From positions 570,037-631,734 of the forward strand of contig ML213520.1 in the NCBI GenBank assembly GCA_004369045.1: DNA of 61,698 nucleotides, read 5' to 3'. Made by a program: the position numbers and the translations under genes. Under the pieces are notes generated by a model. The model saw only the letters and a list, made by a program, of their open reading frames with translations. It made no database searches and had not been told where the DNA came from. This document shows positions 11,101 to 23,378 of the stretch, piece after piece (within the stretch, counting starts at the first letter, position 1; each line of letters begins with the position of its first letter). The stretch comes from Heliocybe sulcata. Lineage: Eukaryota > Basidiomycota > Agaricomycetes > Gloeophyllales > Gloeophyllaceae.

Positions 11101-14100
11101 GCTCTGCGAGTCGCCATCGGACACTACCGAGAGGGAGCCACTGGCGGCTACGACGGCAGTCGTCGATGCTGCGATTGAGCTTTTTGCTCACTTGCTACCC
11201 TTGCAGGATCTCAGTTCCTCGATTAAGGTGCTTAATCAATGTATCGAAAACGTGAAGTCGAACAAACTGGAAAGGAATGCCGGGCGGAGAGCTGCGATGT
11301 TGATCAATGTGGTTATTGCGCTGACATTGGCGCTCAGAAGAGTTACAGGACAGAGCGGCCAGCGGCTTGCGAGAGAAGTCTGGGCGAATACGCAGGTATC
11401 AGGGCTATTGTCACCGTTTCTGAAGGTAAATACTACCGTTCTCATGGTGCCCTGTACTAACCTGTGAGAAGGACGCTCTAGTGGAAAGTGACCCGGTGTT
11501 ACGAGAGGCCACCAGCGAGGCTGTTGGCCGTCTGGCGAGCCTTGCAGGCACGGCATTTCTGGCCCAGCAGATCAAGCAGCTTGTCGATCAAGTCGTGAGC
11601 AACAGGGATCCTTATGGACGAGCTGGATGTGCTTCGGCATTTGGCGCTATACACAATCATGTCGGAGGCCTAGCGGCCGGTCCTTTGCTGAAAACGACTG
11701 TCAATATCCTGATGTCTCTCAGCAACGACCCGCATCCCGTTGTCCACTTCTATGCGCTCGACGCATTGGGCAGCGTCATCTCTGCTGCAAGTCTCGCTTA
11801 TGGGCCCTTTGTGTCAAGCACGATAGGGATGTTGTTCAAGCTTTACCTGCTCGATTCACATGAACAGGAGGGCGGCAGCTTGGCTATGGCGAATATGAAG
11901 GGCGACTTACCGGCTTATCAGGCTGTATGCCACGTTATCGACGCAAGCATCACTGTGCTTGGACCAGACATGCAAGAGTCAAACCGTACTCGAAATCTGA
12001 TCCTCGATCTTGTCCGGCAATTTTCTGTCGAGGACGATGACGGTGTCCGGGTGGAAGCGATTAAATGCATACAACACTCGCTCATGTTTGCGCCGGATCA
12101 TACGCCAATGACTCAGTTAGTGGAACAACTGAGCAGCCATTTGTCCTCTTCCCGCCGGCCCCTGAAGATTGCTGCCATCAATGCGCTGTACCAACTTGTC
12201 CAACGGGATGCCCTGGCGATGTCGAGAGTGGGTGGCGATCGACTGGTGGAGCAGCTCTTCGCCATGCTTGATGATGATCCATCCATTGATGGTGTGCGGA
12301 ATGTTATCTCGAGTTGGCTGACACAGACCGCAGTCCACAACCCGTCGGCATGGATTGATCTGTGCCAACGGATCATGTCTCGAACTACAGCCTCTCAGCA
12401 GGCAACAGATGCTGCGTCCAAAGGCGCATTCCGGGATGACGAGGGTGAATCTCTGAACTTAGGGGGTACCACCGGTACCGCTGATGAAGGTCAATCGCCT
12501 TCGACCTCCAGATGGAGGACTCAACTATTTGCGCTGCAGTGTCTGCATGACATCTGCACGCTAGTGTCAGAGAGTGGACGAAGGGAACAGGTCGATATTC
12601 CTTTTGCTCGAAGCCATGGCATTCCAATCCGCGCGCTTTTGGTCTCGCGCGTGGCGGATTTGATCAGAATGGCCTTCACGGCGTCTGCTGCGTATGTCAC
12701 TGAAATCAGGCTGGAGGGCCTTGTCGTATTGCGCGACGTCATCACGGTGAGTCGCAACACAGTCTCCTTGTGCGCTGCGATGTAAGATACTGTGTAGGTT
12801 TTCGCGGCCTCGCCCGATCCTGACTACGAGGATTCCCTTCTGCTGGAGCAGTATCAAGCCCCCATCACTGCAGCACTCACTCCCGCGTTCTCAGCTGAAT
12901 CGACGCCCGATATCTTGGCATCGGCCGTCGGCACTTGTGCGATCTTCGTAGGTTGCGGAGTTATCAAGGACGCCGGGAGGATGGGTAGGATTTTGAAGCT
13001 TCTGACATCAGCACTTGAGCAGATTAAAGGTGCGAGTCGGATGGTCCACACGCAAGCACCGTGCTGAGTGACGTCTGCAGACTCCGGAACACTGTCTCTC
13101 GGAGACGCGGGGCCTTTGAGCCCCAACGCGTCAGCGATGCTGAGAGTCGCGACGGCTTCTGCTTGGGCTCAGCTGGAAGTAGCGAGTGCCCAGCACACAT
13201 ATCTGGCAAACATTCTGAAGCCTTACCGCTCGACTCTTGCGTCACTATGGTTAGGCTCATTACGCGATTACGCAAGCATCAGAGGCGAGTCAGAAGTAGC
13301 TCAGGAGGCTTCCTCGTCAACAATGGACTCTGCCTATTCCAGCTTGGGGAGAGAGGTCCTGTTGCCGGTTTGTTGTCTTGGTGCCTACGCAGTGAGAGGC
13401 CTCTGACGGACGTCCCTAGTATTATGCGGATTCCTGGGTTGTCATCCTTCAGGCTGTTTCCTCAGCCATGAGTGAAAAGGATCCGAATATCTTGGCTGCT
13501 ATGGATGGTCTTGAGGATGCAACCAAGTTGAGGACTGACCCATCGTCTCGGAAAGATCCCACTGCCATGTTCTTCGTCCTCTTCGGTCTTATCTACGACT
13601 CTCTCGCCTCCTCCTCCATCGATTCGTCTTCTGTTCAGGCTAGTCGTCGTACCTCCGAAGTCGCGCTTGGTGCTCTCAGGTATCTCATCCGTCCGGAATA
13701 TTCTGGGCAAGCCTTGCTGCAACCGAGTATCTTTGAAGAGTTCATAGGGCTCTGTTATAGACTGGCCTTGACTGAGTCATCCGAAGCACAAATACATCTG
13801 CTCAGTGCATTGACAGCGTTCGCGACGTCTCAGGGAACAGACGCATCTGGGTATGCTCTCGCTGTGCTCGTCTTGGAAACTGCTCACACTGGTTTATTCC
13901 AGATCGATATCTTGGAATGCACCTCAAGCTCGCTGCTTGCGAGTTTGTGCCCACGTACTCCGTCGTGCAATTCCCGGCGCCCACAGCACCGGATCATGTG
14001 AGCTTTCTACATCGTGTCAGTTGCCATATTGTTGCAGCCCATTAACGCCCTCTAGATGCTGGATCCATGGCAGTTAGCGACAGAGTCGCTCTCATTCGTG

Positions 14101-15242
14101 CAGGCTTCGCTGCCTTCGCGTCTGTCGGCGAGACCATCGGCCCGGCTAGCACAGAAGATGTACGTGCTGCTGGACTTTCGCTTTACGGCGGTAAGCCCTC
14201 TCACATTAAGCCTTCTTCGACGACGAATCCGAGTCAACTGTACGATTACTGCAGATCTCCTCAAGGACGAATCCTCGGATAGTGACTTCGTCGGCCCGAC
14301 GCTGCAATCGCTGAAGCTGTTACTCGAGAAAGCTCCAACGTCTCCTTCGCGACGTGATCAATACGCGCGGTCGGTTCATGGCATTATCTCCGCTTGCCTG
14401 ATCAATATCGATAATATGCGGTAAGTCGATGGTCTGGCCTCGCATTATCCGATTATCTATTCATACTGCGAAGGGGACGGCAGGGCGCCATTGCTTCCAA
14501 GATCATTAGGGGCAACTTACTCGCGATGGTGCTGATCTTGACGTCCCTCCCGAATACTGTCCAGCTTGGGAAGCCTGTTATCGAACGAGCCTGTTTCCTT
14601 GTAACCGAGCACCTGCGTGGCTCCGATGAGGTTCGGTCTTTCCTCACCGCCTGTGATAGCGGCCTCCTGACCCATCAACCTTCACTGTCCCACTCAGGTT
14701 GCCGTTACTGCTGCTCAATGCGCAAAGACCCTCATTATCTCCTCGGCCTCAGGAAGCGTGCTTCTGAGATATTGCTCGCGAATGCTGATTCCGGGCATAG
14801 TTGGCTATCTGCTCATGATTGCCGGCCTCGGTGAAGGGTCTGTCAAGGAAACGCATGTCAGAGCTGCGTCGGAGGTCTTGAAGGCGTTCTCAGCCTACCT
14901 TACTTCAACGCCGGAGGATCTGCGTAAGTGCTCTAAAGTGTCAGTAGTGACGTGCCACTGATGGGTGGTTGAGCAGGAGGCCGACTGCTCGGTGTCATAA
15001 TGCCTACACTTACCTACCTCCTTGACCCGGGAGCAACATCGTCCCCCCTTCATGCGCTGTGCGTTGCACAGCTCCTGTCGTATGCGACATTATCGCCAGC
15101 TGCATTCAAAGATGTTACCGCGAAGTTACAGCCGCAGAGTCGCGAGGTTTTAGAAGAGTCTCTGAGGCAGTCATTAGGATCCAGAGCCACGTCTGTCGAG
15201 CAAACATCGCAAAAGCCTCAGATATCACTGAGAGCGTTCTGA
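8164..15242 (+). CDS. LAA1: LAA1/HEATR5-family HEAT-repeat protein (AP-1/clathrin traffic)
   Basis: LAA1/HEATR5 proteins are very large HEAT-repeat proteins that bind the AP-1 clathrin adaptor and act in trans-Golgi/endosome sorting. I read 19 exons: 8164-8205, 8253-8336, 8393-8616, 8660-8732, 8789-8848, 8911-9066, 9134-9862, 9943-10998, 11057-11425, 11472-12746, 12798-13029, 13081-13367, 13420-13850, 13903-13997, 14056-14190, 14255-14420, 14474-14630, 14698-14923, 14977-15242. They join in frame to 2020 aa, close to yeast Laa1 and human HEATR5A/B. Family landmarks include the N-terminal YLFTWLSDLDKSL, the VVDAAIELFAHLLPLQDL region, HFYALDALG-type HEAT helices and the C-terminal LEESLRQSL. 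All introns are GT-AG, 43-80 nt. No break was found, so the gene looks intact. The first exon is the least certain, as its ATG was chosen by frame. Confidence 0.9.
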
Positions 15243-16100
15243 TGTACAGTCTTATGCACGTGTAGTAGTAGAGGTGTAATCATAGTAATCTTCGTATCAG
15301 ACTCTGCTCCTTGCAGTCTTTCAGTAAAGCGCACAAGAACACCAGTGTCGAATCATCTGAATCTGACCAGTAAGCCGGGACAAAACCTGATACACTCCGG
15401 ACAGTGTACGATATGTCAATCGAGTATTTGAGCGGAGTCAATTGCAACACGCTACACTAGGCCTATCAGTGAGCGATGAGCGCCGAGCATAAGAGCGTGT
15501 CTTGGTGACGATGAAGGTGTGGCGTCGAATCCCTCGTTACGCAAGCCAGAAACTGTAATCCTCCTTCCCAGACTAGAACATACCTGTGTTAAAGTTAGAG
15601 CCCTCGGACTATGGTTGGAGTCGATGCATATGCACTTCGGCTCCGTGTCGAGAAACACCCGCGAGTCGCATCCCACAGCATCAAAGATACACAAGACATT
15701 TCATTATTGCATGTATTGTATGTAGGTCGTCATCGTGTTCCAAAATATAGATATAAAATCGACCAACTTGCGATGAGATGAGGGATGAAAGATCCTAAAG
15801 TAACTAGTAGAGCGAGCTAATGGCTAATGTCACAACAGGTGGTGCGGGCAGCGGGACAGCTTGGCAATGACATGGGGAGAGCGTGACAGACATTCAGTAT
15901 ACTATAACGTAGCAAGCAGCAGGAGCGAGCGATGCAAGAGAAACACAAACGAGACAGAAAGACAGGCAGGGATGATAGGAAAGAGGACTTGAAGAGATCG
16001 TTCAGAAAATCGAAATATAAATATGCTTTTAAACACCTCCATGTTCCATGTAATCCACCGTGTCCGCTTCCAGAGACATACTCCACAGCGGGAGAGCAGT
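15243..16100. other. intergenic region between convergent genes
   Basis: The LAA1-like gene ends at 15242 and the minus-strand zinc-finger gene ends at 16101, so both 3' ends face this 858-bp gap. No ORF of note, RNA gene or repeat was recognised. It should hold both polyadenylation regions. Confidence 0.6.
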
Positions 16101-19019
16101 CTACCGGTTGATATCGACGAGCGTAAACTGGCGTTCGAGCTGGTTGACCGAAGAAAGGGCCTTGCTCTCCTCGCCGTCGAGGCGCCAGATGCTCCCGCCA
16201 CCCAAGCTAGAGAACGAGCCCTTGTTCACGAGCTTCCTGTCCTGCCTAGGCTGCGCGTGGCCATTGAGCGAGAAGGACTCGTCCGGGTCCTCAAGAGAGA
16301 ACGCAGACGACGTCGAGGCAGGCGAGAGCGACGGCGAGCGGACAATGTCGTGCAGGAAGGACGGGAGCAGCGGAACGGACGGCGCAGGAGCCTGCCTGAT
16401 GGGGAAGCTCAGGCGGGCAGAGTTGGCGGACGACGGTGGGCTCGCTTGAGGGTGACCAGAAGTCTGGTAGATCGTGCGCGAGCCCATGCACATGGAGGTG
16501 TCGTCAGAGGGCAGGTCAATCCGAGACTGCGTGCCACGAAGCTCCGGGGAGATGTCGATGAACAATGTCGACCGAGATTGCGAAGGATGAGGCCCGATAG
16601 CATGAGCAGGGTGCATGGGAGCACCATGACTTGGCATCGCAGGAGGCGACAGCTGAGTCGGAGTCGCCTGCGTCTCCTTGGCAATAACGGAAGCGAGCAG
16701 AGCAATCCGTTCCGCCTGCACAGCAGCCGAAATCGAGTCGCCATTCCCCTCAGCATCTAGACCCGCGTCAGCATTCCCACCCCCCATTGGCAAGCAATAA
16801 TAGCACATACAAGGGAAACACGTCTGGCACACTTTGCGCCGTCTCCAGTTCAGATAGCTGCATTTTCCACAGACCCCTGCAAATGAAATCCGAGATTAGG
16901 TGCGTGTGAGACAAAGTCGGCAAGTCGCGACACTCACAATCGCCGGGCTGGTGTTCGATCGGGCCTCGGTTCCCTGTGTTCAGAATGGGCGGGTGCTGGA
17001 ACAAAAGAAGAGGACAATCGCGTTAGACGATCGATCGAACAAAGGCAAGACAAGTCTATTCACCTGCAGGCCTGTCAGGGTGCTTGGCCGGATCTGGCTC
17101 TGCTCAGGCAGCGGCTCATTATCGGGCCACCACATCAGACACGGCGCAAATGGGTCGGTAGAGACATTCTGCACTTTGCCACCGACGGCGAGCGCGCGCC
17201 CAGATGGCGTCAGGACAGGATAGGAGGGTGGTTTGGACCCCAATGGCGCATGAGGGGAGGGCTGAGACCTGATTAGCCGGCTCAGGTCCAGGGGCGCGGA
17301 AGTAGACTGGAGTGGCGACAGCGGAGGCTGAGACATTCCAGGATGGAAGCTCTGCGGGCCCATGAATCGGGGCGAGGGGCAGAGGCGGTTTTGAGCGGAC
17401 CATGCGGTGGGGGAGAGAGGTTCCGGCGGGCTGTATCCGTTGACCGGACGCGCAGAACCACAGCCGATACAAGAAAGATTACGTCTGTAATATAGCCCAG
17501 TCAGTCTCAGATAAGGGACAGGGGGCTGTCAAGTAGTGACTCCGATCGCCCGTGTGGCGTCACGACGGAGACAATGACGATGAGACTAGATACGCACTGG
17601 AAGTTATGGACAGCGCAATTCGGGGAAGGGCACATCCAGTCGCCCATCCTAAAGTTGGCCCTGGCCGCTGGCGGGTTGCTAGACAACGTATAGCTGCCGG
17701 GCATCGGATGGTGGTCGTCTTGAGGGAACCGTGTGGCATCGTGCATGACGCGAGTGTGCATGTCGTTCGTAGATACAGAGGTCCGGAGAGGTGTTGGACG
17801 CGTCGTACGCGTGGGCGAGAGAGATGGAAGGGACGTGGCGGGCGAGGGCGGAATATGAAGAGTGGGCGCTGAAAGGACGTGCATGGATGCGGTCTGGAAC
17901 GGAAGGCGGTTTATGAATGAGGACGGAGATAGATGGATGAGCGATTATACACGAGTCAGTAGCGAAGAAGCGTACCGGTCCGGACAGGTCGAAACGTTGC
18001 AGCTTCTGGAAGGGCAAGAGCTCGTGTTCGAGGGCTGGAGCGACTGAAAGAACTGCGCCGTCGAGGACGAGGGCGGCGACGGCCTGGGGGGAAGAGTGGT
18101 TAGCGCTGGGTAGTGATGGTAGGCGGAGAAGGGGACGTCGGCGAGTGAGACGACCGTAAATATCGGGCGGTGGTCGTGACCGCCCGTGACGGCTCCGCCA
18201 CCGCACATTGAGCCGAGGCCAGAATGACCAAACGTATGACGCGCCCGACCAAGGCTCCCGTAAGCCCGTTCCTGGTCCAGCGCCAAATAAACCAGCCAAT
18301 CACAGACCGTGTCTGCGCGGGCTCGTCGGTCGCCGCGGCCGGCACACCGGGTCACCCCCGTGAGAAAACGCCAAGAAGCCCGCCCGCCGCGCACTCGGTG
18401 CCGAAAGAGTATCAAAATGCGCACCTCGTCGTGGGTCCGGAACACAGCCCACACACTGTCCTCCTCGTCCGGGCGCGGGCCACTGTAGCCCTCCCGTATG
18501 CACCACATTGACACCGGTGGCGTCAGGCACATGCCGTACTGCTCGGTGCCCTGCACGAATTGAGCTCATTGCACTCTGTGAGGAGCGGGAAAACATACGT
18601 CGAAAGAGGCACCAAACACGGCAGAGAGAAACGACGGGGCGGCAGGCGGCAGGTTGAATATCTAGGTCCCGCAGTTGGCAGCCCCATGGGTGACGAGTAG
18701 TATCGGCCAATAAGTCCATGTTTCGGAGTCGGCGATTTTTGGACAACGGCGTAAATTTCAAAGCAGCAAGTCAGACACAATGGTATACCACGAAAAACTG
18801 CGTGGCAAAACGACGTACCCGCACTACTCGGGAACATTCAGTAACAAAGCTCTCGTAAGCCGTGTTCGGAGCTCTCGTGGTGTCGGACTTGTGCATCAGG
18901 ACACTACGGCCGCTCGCAGGCGTTTCATCTGAAACCGGTCTCGGCACAAAAGTGTCAACGACGGTTGGGTAATCGCTGAAATCCTGGACACGCGACCAGC
19001 CATCCTCTACCGGAGCCAT
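16101..19019 (-). CDS. Nrp1-like RNA-binding protein, RRM plus two RanBP2 zinc fingers
   Basis: Yeast Nrp1 and its fungal relatives are RNA-binding proteins with one RRM and two RanBP2-type zinc fingers. I read eight exons on the minus strand: 19019-18819, 18661-18599, 18550-18425, 18083-17976, 17893-17598, 17484-17064, 16995-16938, 16876-16101. They join in frame to 682 aa. The RRM strand SRVVRIFNLP spans the first junction, and SVWAVFRTHDE and LPFQKLQRFDL follow. Finger 1 is GDWMCPSPNC with RNLSCIGCG, split by an intron. Finger 2 is PGDW/VCGKCSYLNWRRRKVCQTC, also split by an intron whose removal creates its Trp. The rest is Ser/Pro-rich and probably disordered. The 341-nt intron inside the RRM and the start codon are the weakest parts. 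Confidence 0.75.
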
Positions 19020-20110
19020 GACACGTATGATTGGCCGGGTATGCTGATTCGACGGAACTGGCGTAAGCGAATGGTCGAGCGCCGGCAGATGAAGCTGAGA
19101 ACGAGCGTAAGACTGCATGCTGCAGAATAAAGGCGGAGGAGAGAGCTGTCGTTCAAGCGGCGTCCAAGGCTCCCTTTGAATAGAAACAGCAGAGGCAGAA
19201 GAAGACTGGCCGGTATGGAAGGACGCCTGACGGATGGGTCGCTGTGGAAGAAGGCAGAGTGCGCCGGGTGGGCACAGAGCGGGATACAGCCAGAGGACTG
19301 CCAAAAGGGCGCATATATTCATTACGGAGCGGGAGAAGCGGGAGGTCGTAATGTGGCGCCTGACAAGTGAGAACAGGGTCCAATGCGATCTCCTCCAGAA
19401 TCTCCTTCAGAACGGATCGTCCTCCCCACCCAGCCCATCACGAATCCCCGTCTCTGCATCCTTGGCCCGCGAATAAACTGAGCCTCGTGGTGGGCGCTGC
19501 TGCCGCCAGACTCGCGGTCGAGCGTGTATATCCGCGACAAGTAAGGGCGCCAAGAGGAGGGATTCAAGGGCTCATAATGCGTGGGACGAGGACGAGAGCT
19601 TGATTGAGAACAGCGTCCGACTCGAATCAGATTCGCAACTTCCCACGCTCCCAATTCGCCAGCCCAATTCCTCGCACAGCCCCTGCACTCCCTCAATAAT
19701 GTTCCCGTATTCTATCGTTCGTTGCCAACGTGCTCATATTAATGCACAGATTGCGGTGTCCGGCGAGCGGGATATTCAAATATGATCTCGACATCGGCCC
19801 TGCTTATTGTACACGTTATCCCTTCATTGTGGCCGGGCGGCGTCCGTTGGCTTGGTTACGATGCCACTGCCTGAAAGGCAAGGCTATATATCACTCCGGC
19901 GCCATTGATTTAATTGGATCCTCACCGTGGCAGGATCATCCAGATATGCGCAACATGCTTGACCGACTACCTTTCCATTACTCTCCAACGTCTAAACTAG
20001 CTAAGATACAGCAAGGAGCAGAGCCATTGATACCCATCTATACTACATTAAGATTAGCATAACTTACAACCCAAACGTGACCCAAACCAACTTTTGAATA
20101 TCAGCAAGTA
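19020..20110. other. intergenic region, no gene recognised
   Basis: The region lies between two minus-strand genes. Several open frames exist on both strands (for example a minus frame at 19322-19696), but none shows a known domain, plausible splice structure or sequence complexity typical of a protein. It should contain the promoter of the Nrp1-like gene near 19020-19300 and the 3' end of the helicase gene. Confidence 0.5.
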
Positions 20111-23100
20111 CTATGACACCATACGCCTTGGGTGGTGGTGGTGGTCGTACTTAGCCATCATAACCACACCGCGGAGACTGGGTACTTCAGGATATGCCGC
20201 CTGTCTCGGCCTTTCCCCGCTCTGCACCAACCCCTCCTTCTGGACAAACTGCGCGTATTTGCGCCAAGCCTCCGCGTCCTTGCCAACCCGGCCATTCCGC
20301 TCCTCCCACCAACCTCCCATGCTCTTCCGCAACGTGCTCAGGCTTCCAACAACAAACAGACCCCTCTTCGCGCGGGTAAGTCCGACGTTGAGGCGGCGCC
20401 GGTCGGCCAAGAACCCGATCTGCCCACCCGCGTTGTTGCGCACTGTGGAGAAGATGATCACATCCTTCTCGCGACCCTCGAAACCGTCGACCGTTTTGAT
20501 CTCCACGTTCGCAAGCTGCATCGCGCGCTGCTGCCCGAGCGCGGCCATGAAGCGCTCGCGGTAACCATGATGTGCCCGGAGGAACGACTTCAGAAGGGCT
20601 TTCTGGGCCGCGTAGGGTGCAATGATGCCAATGTCTTCCCCGCTCATGTTCTACGATGATCAGGTCCGATCACATCAATACCGAGATCCACAGATGAACG
20701 TTGGGAGCTAACCTCGTTCAGGAGCAACAAATCCTCGACGAGATCGCACACGATTTGGCACTCCAACAAGTTGATGCGGCTGCGATCTTTTGCCTGCTCC
20801 GACCCTGCATGATCCAAGAAGATCACGGATGGACGATCGCCCGTTGCAGGATGATACCTTGACCTTGGCGGCAGTAGATGCGGATCCACAGTACCATCTG
20901 ACTTCTTCGTACCATCCCGCACCGAAAATTGGTAGAACTCCAAGGACGGGAAGCGCGAAATGGCAGGGTGCATGCGATACTGGACATCCAGCATGATCGA
21001 GGGGACTCCTGCAAAATGATGACAATTACGACGCCCTCGAAGACGTGGGTGGCGCTGAACTTACCTCCTTCCTCGGCAAGTCTCTCAAACATACTTATTC
21101 CTAGGCCCAGAGTTTGCGCTTCGCGGCTAGAAACTATCGGCGGTAGCTGCTTGTGATCACCGATGAGACAGACTTGCTGGGACTATGGTTGAATGGTCGT
21201 CAGCTTCACAATGATAGACGTAACGAGAGATAAGAAACCCACTCCTTTCGTCAATGGGATAAGCGATACAGGCTCCGTGGACATGGAGGCTTCGTCAAGA
21301 AAAACGATTGGGAAATCAATGACTCTCAGCGCGGCAGAGGCAGAGGTCAAACACGTGGTACAGACCTATGACCGACTTAGCACTATCTCGGCAATAGTTG
21401 AGGAACATAGCCATACCACGTCCGCCGAATGCACGATATCCTGCAACATCTCCTGCCGTAGACCATACATCTGGCTCCTCAGGCTCCTCCGCCGGTTGTC
21501 CACCAGAGCTAGCGCGCCCGTCATACGGCTTTCCCGTTCTGCGAATTTGCTCTGCTGCGTTACCGCTATCTTCTTCGCGAGATCTACCGCTTCCGCGGCA
21601 AGAACTTCTTCCTGTTTTACGAGATTGTCGTACTCTGCACGGAGGCGATGCTGTTCAAGCTTCGCTTCGAGAGTGTACTCGTGCAACGAAGTCTTGACTT
21701 TCCCCCCAAAACCAATGCGTAGTGGCTTCAAGCCACCCTTCACAAGGCCTTCCACCAAATTATCCACCGCCACATTGGTGTAGGTACACACCATCACCGG
21801 GTGCACGATTTGAAAATGGACCTGTCATAGCAAACGGGTTAAGTGATCCCGAGAGGTACTTCGGCTGCCTGCGTCCCACCTTCAACAGCTTGACAGCTTC
21901 TATAATTGTCTTGGTCTTGCCCGTACCTGGCGGCTGCAGACGAAGCAAAAGATCACAGCCGTCCATCAGCATCTGTACCTAACGGCGAAGTCTCGATGGT
22001 ACGTACACCCTGGACGAGGCTCAGCCTGTGGCCCAACATCATCGCGATAGCTCGGACCTGAGTGTCATTCAGTCCAGCGATAACGGGGTCTCCCTCGACC
22101 CGGACGGGGTTAGGTCGGCTGTAACGAGCTACCCAACTTTGGATCCTCATGTCTTGGCAGAGGATACTGCGTTCTGAAGCAGGCGGGGTCTGGACACCTC
22201 CAGCAATATCCACCAAAGGCGTCGAAGCTTCTGCGGCAGGTGCGAAGGAGCGGAGCAGCTTGTCACGGAGGAAGGTACCTTGCATGATCACCTGTCGCTC
22301 TGGGACGAACTTTTTGTTGGACTGTTGCTCTGTTTCTTGCAACGACGGGACTAGCTCGTTTTCGTGCAATGACGGGTCCAGATTAAGACACCGTATTGCT
22401 GCTCGCATGCGCTCGTAGATAATGTTTGTACTGCCGACATCGAGCCTGCATGTGGATCAGAGCGAATGTAGAGCGGAATAGTAGTAGATCGCACACCTCC
22501 AGAGGCTCTCAGAGTCCAGGTCGTGCAGTTCCGGGAACGAAATTTTGATTTGACCAGCGGTGGTGTTGACAACGCTACCACGTAAAGGGTCTTCCTTCAA
22601 CGGGTCGAGACGTGACAGCAGGATTTGAGTGCCGTTCCTGTATATCGACGCGAGATCAGTCACTTGTGATATACAAGTGGACGGACATACTCGAAACGGT
22701 GACCTTCAGGGAGAGAAATTCCAGGACCTAGGGTAAAACTTGCCACAGGCCGGCCAAATTGAGTCCCTTGAAGCCAGAACGCAGATAGCTCCGTGAGGCA
22801 GTATCCTTCTTGTTTCAGGCGCTCAAGAGACCAGTTCGACAACCGCTCCTTGATAACTGCTTCGCTTTCTCTTCGCTCAGCGTCCAAGAGCGGTAGAAAA
22901 CTGCATGCATGAGATGTGAGAATAGGTACGAAACATTGAGATAGGCCGCGCACTGGTCGTTATAGGCTTGAATCTGGGTATAGAAGGGATTCTGAGGACC
23001 ATTCTGCTCATGATCTGGATCAACTCGTTGGATATAACGTCTACGACCTTCTTCGGGCTGCGCTCGACGTGCTCCTTTTTCGCGTCTCGCTCGAAAGAGC

Positions 23101-23378
23101 GTTTGTCTCCAGTCAAACCTAGGCCGCTTGGTCGAAGAATCCGGGGAAACCAGGGCTTCTTCATACGCCTGGGAAACCGGGGTGTCTTCCACATCATCCT
23201 CCTGCAGCCACTCCTTCTCGGTTGCGGTGAGGCCCTCACCATCGTCGTTACGGACGCGGCTGGAGGAGGAGGCCAAAGTCCTATGCTGGCGCGCGCTCCT
23301 CGAGCATAGCAAGACACGTTTCCGAGAACAGCAAGCACGAGCAGCAGCCGACGGAGCCGAGATAGAGAGTGCGAGCAT
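20111..23378 (-). CDS. SF1 (UPF1-like) DNA/RNA helicase, Hcs1/IGHMBP2-type, probable mitochondrial
   Basis: ATP-dependent superfamily 1B helicase. Ten exons: 23378-22954, 22900-22691, 22637-22497, 22445-22007, 21933-21880, 21821-21417, 21365-21243, 21176-21065, 21008-20713, 20650-20111; they join in frame to 914 aa. Motifs in order: Walker A QGPPGTGKTKT (created across an intron), motif Ia VCTYTNVAVDNL, Walker B VFLDEAS, motif III GDHKQLPP, motif IV region DVQYRMHP, motif V TVDGFEGREKD and motif VI LNVGLTRAKRG. The N-terminus (MLALSISAPSAAARACCSRK...) is rich in Ala, Ser and Arg without acids, as in mitochondrial presequences. The ISFPELHD-type pre-helicase domain resembles Hcs1/IGHMBP2. Start chosen because the presequence begins there; an upstream in-frame extension exists. 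Confidence 0.85.

Noticed and set aside
17945-18556. 203-codon minus-strand frame read as a single exon
   Set aside because: It reads through the predicted 341-nt intron; the intron-free product would break the RRM between the DSVWAVFRTHDE and AVAALVLDG segments.
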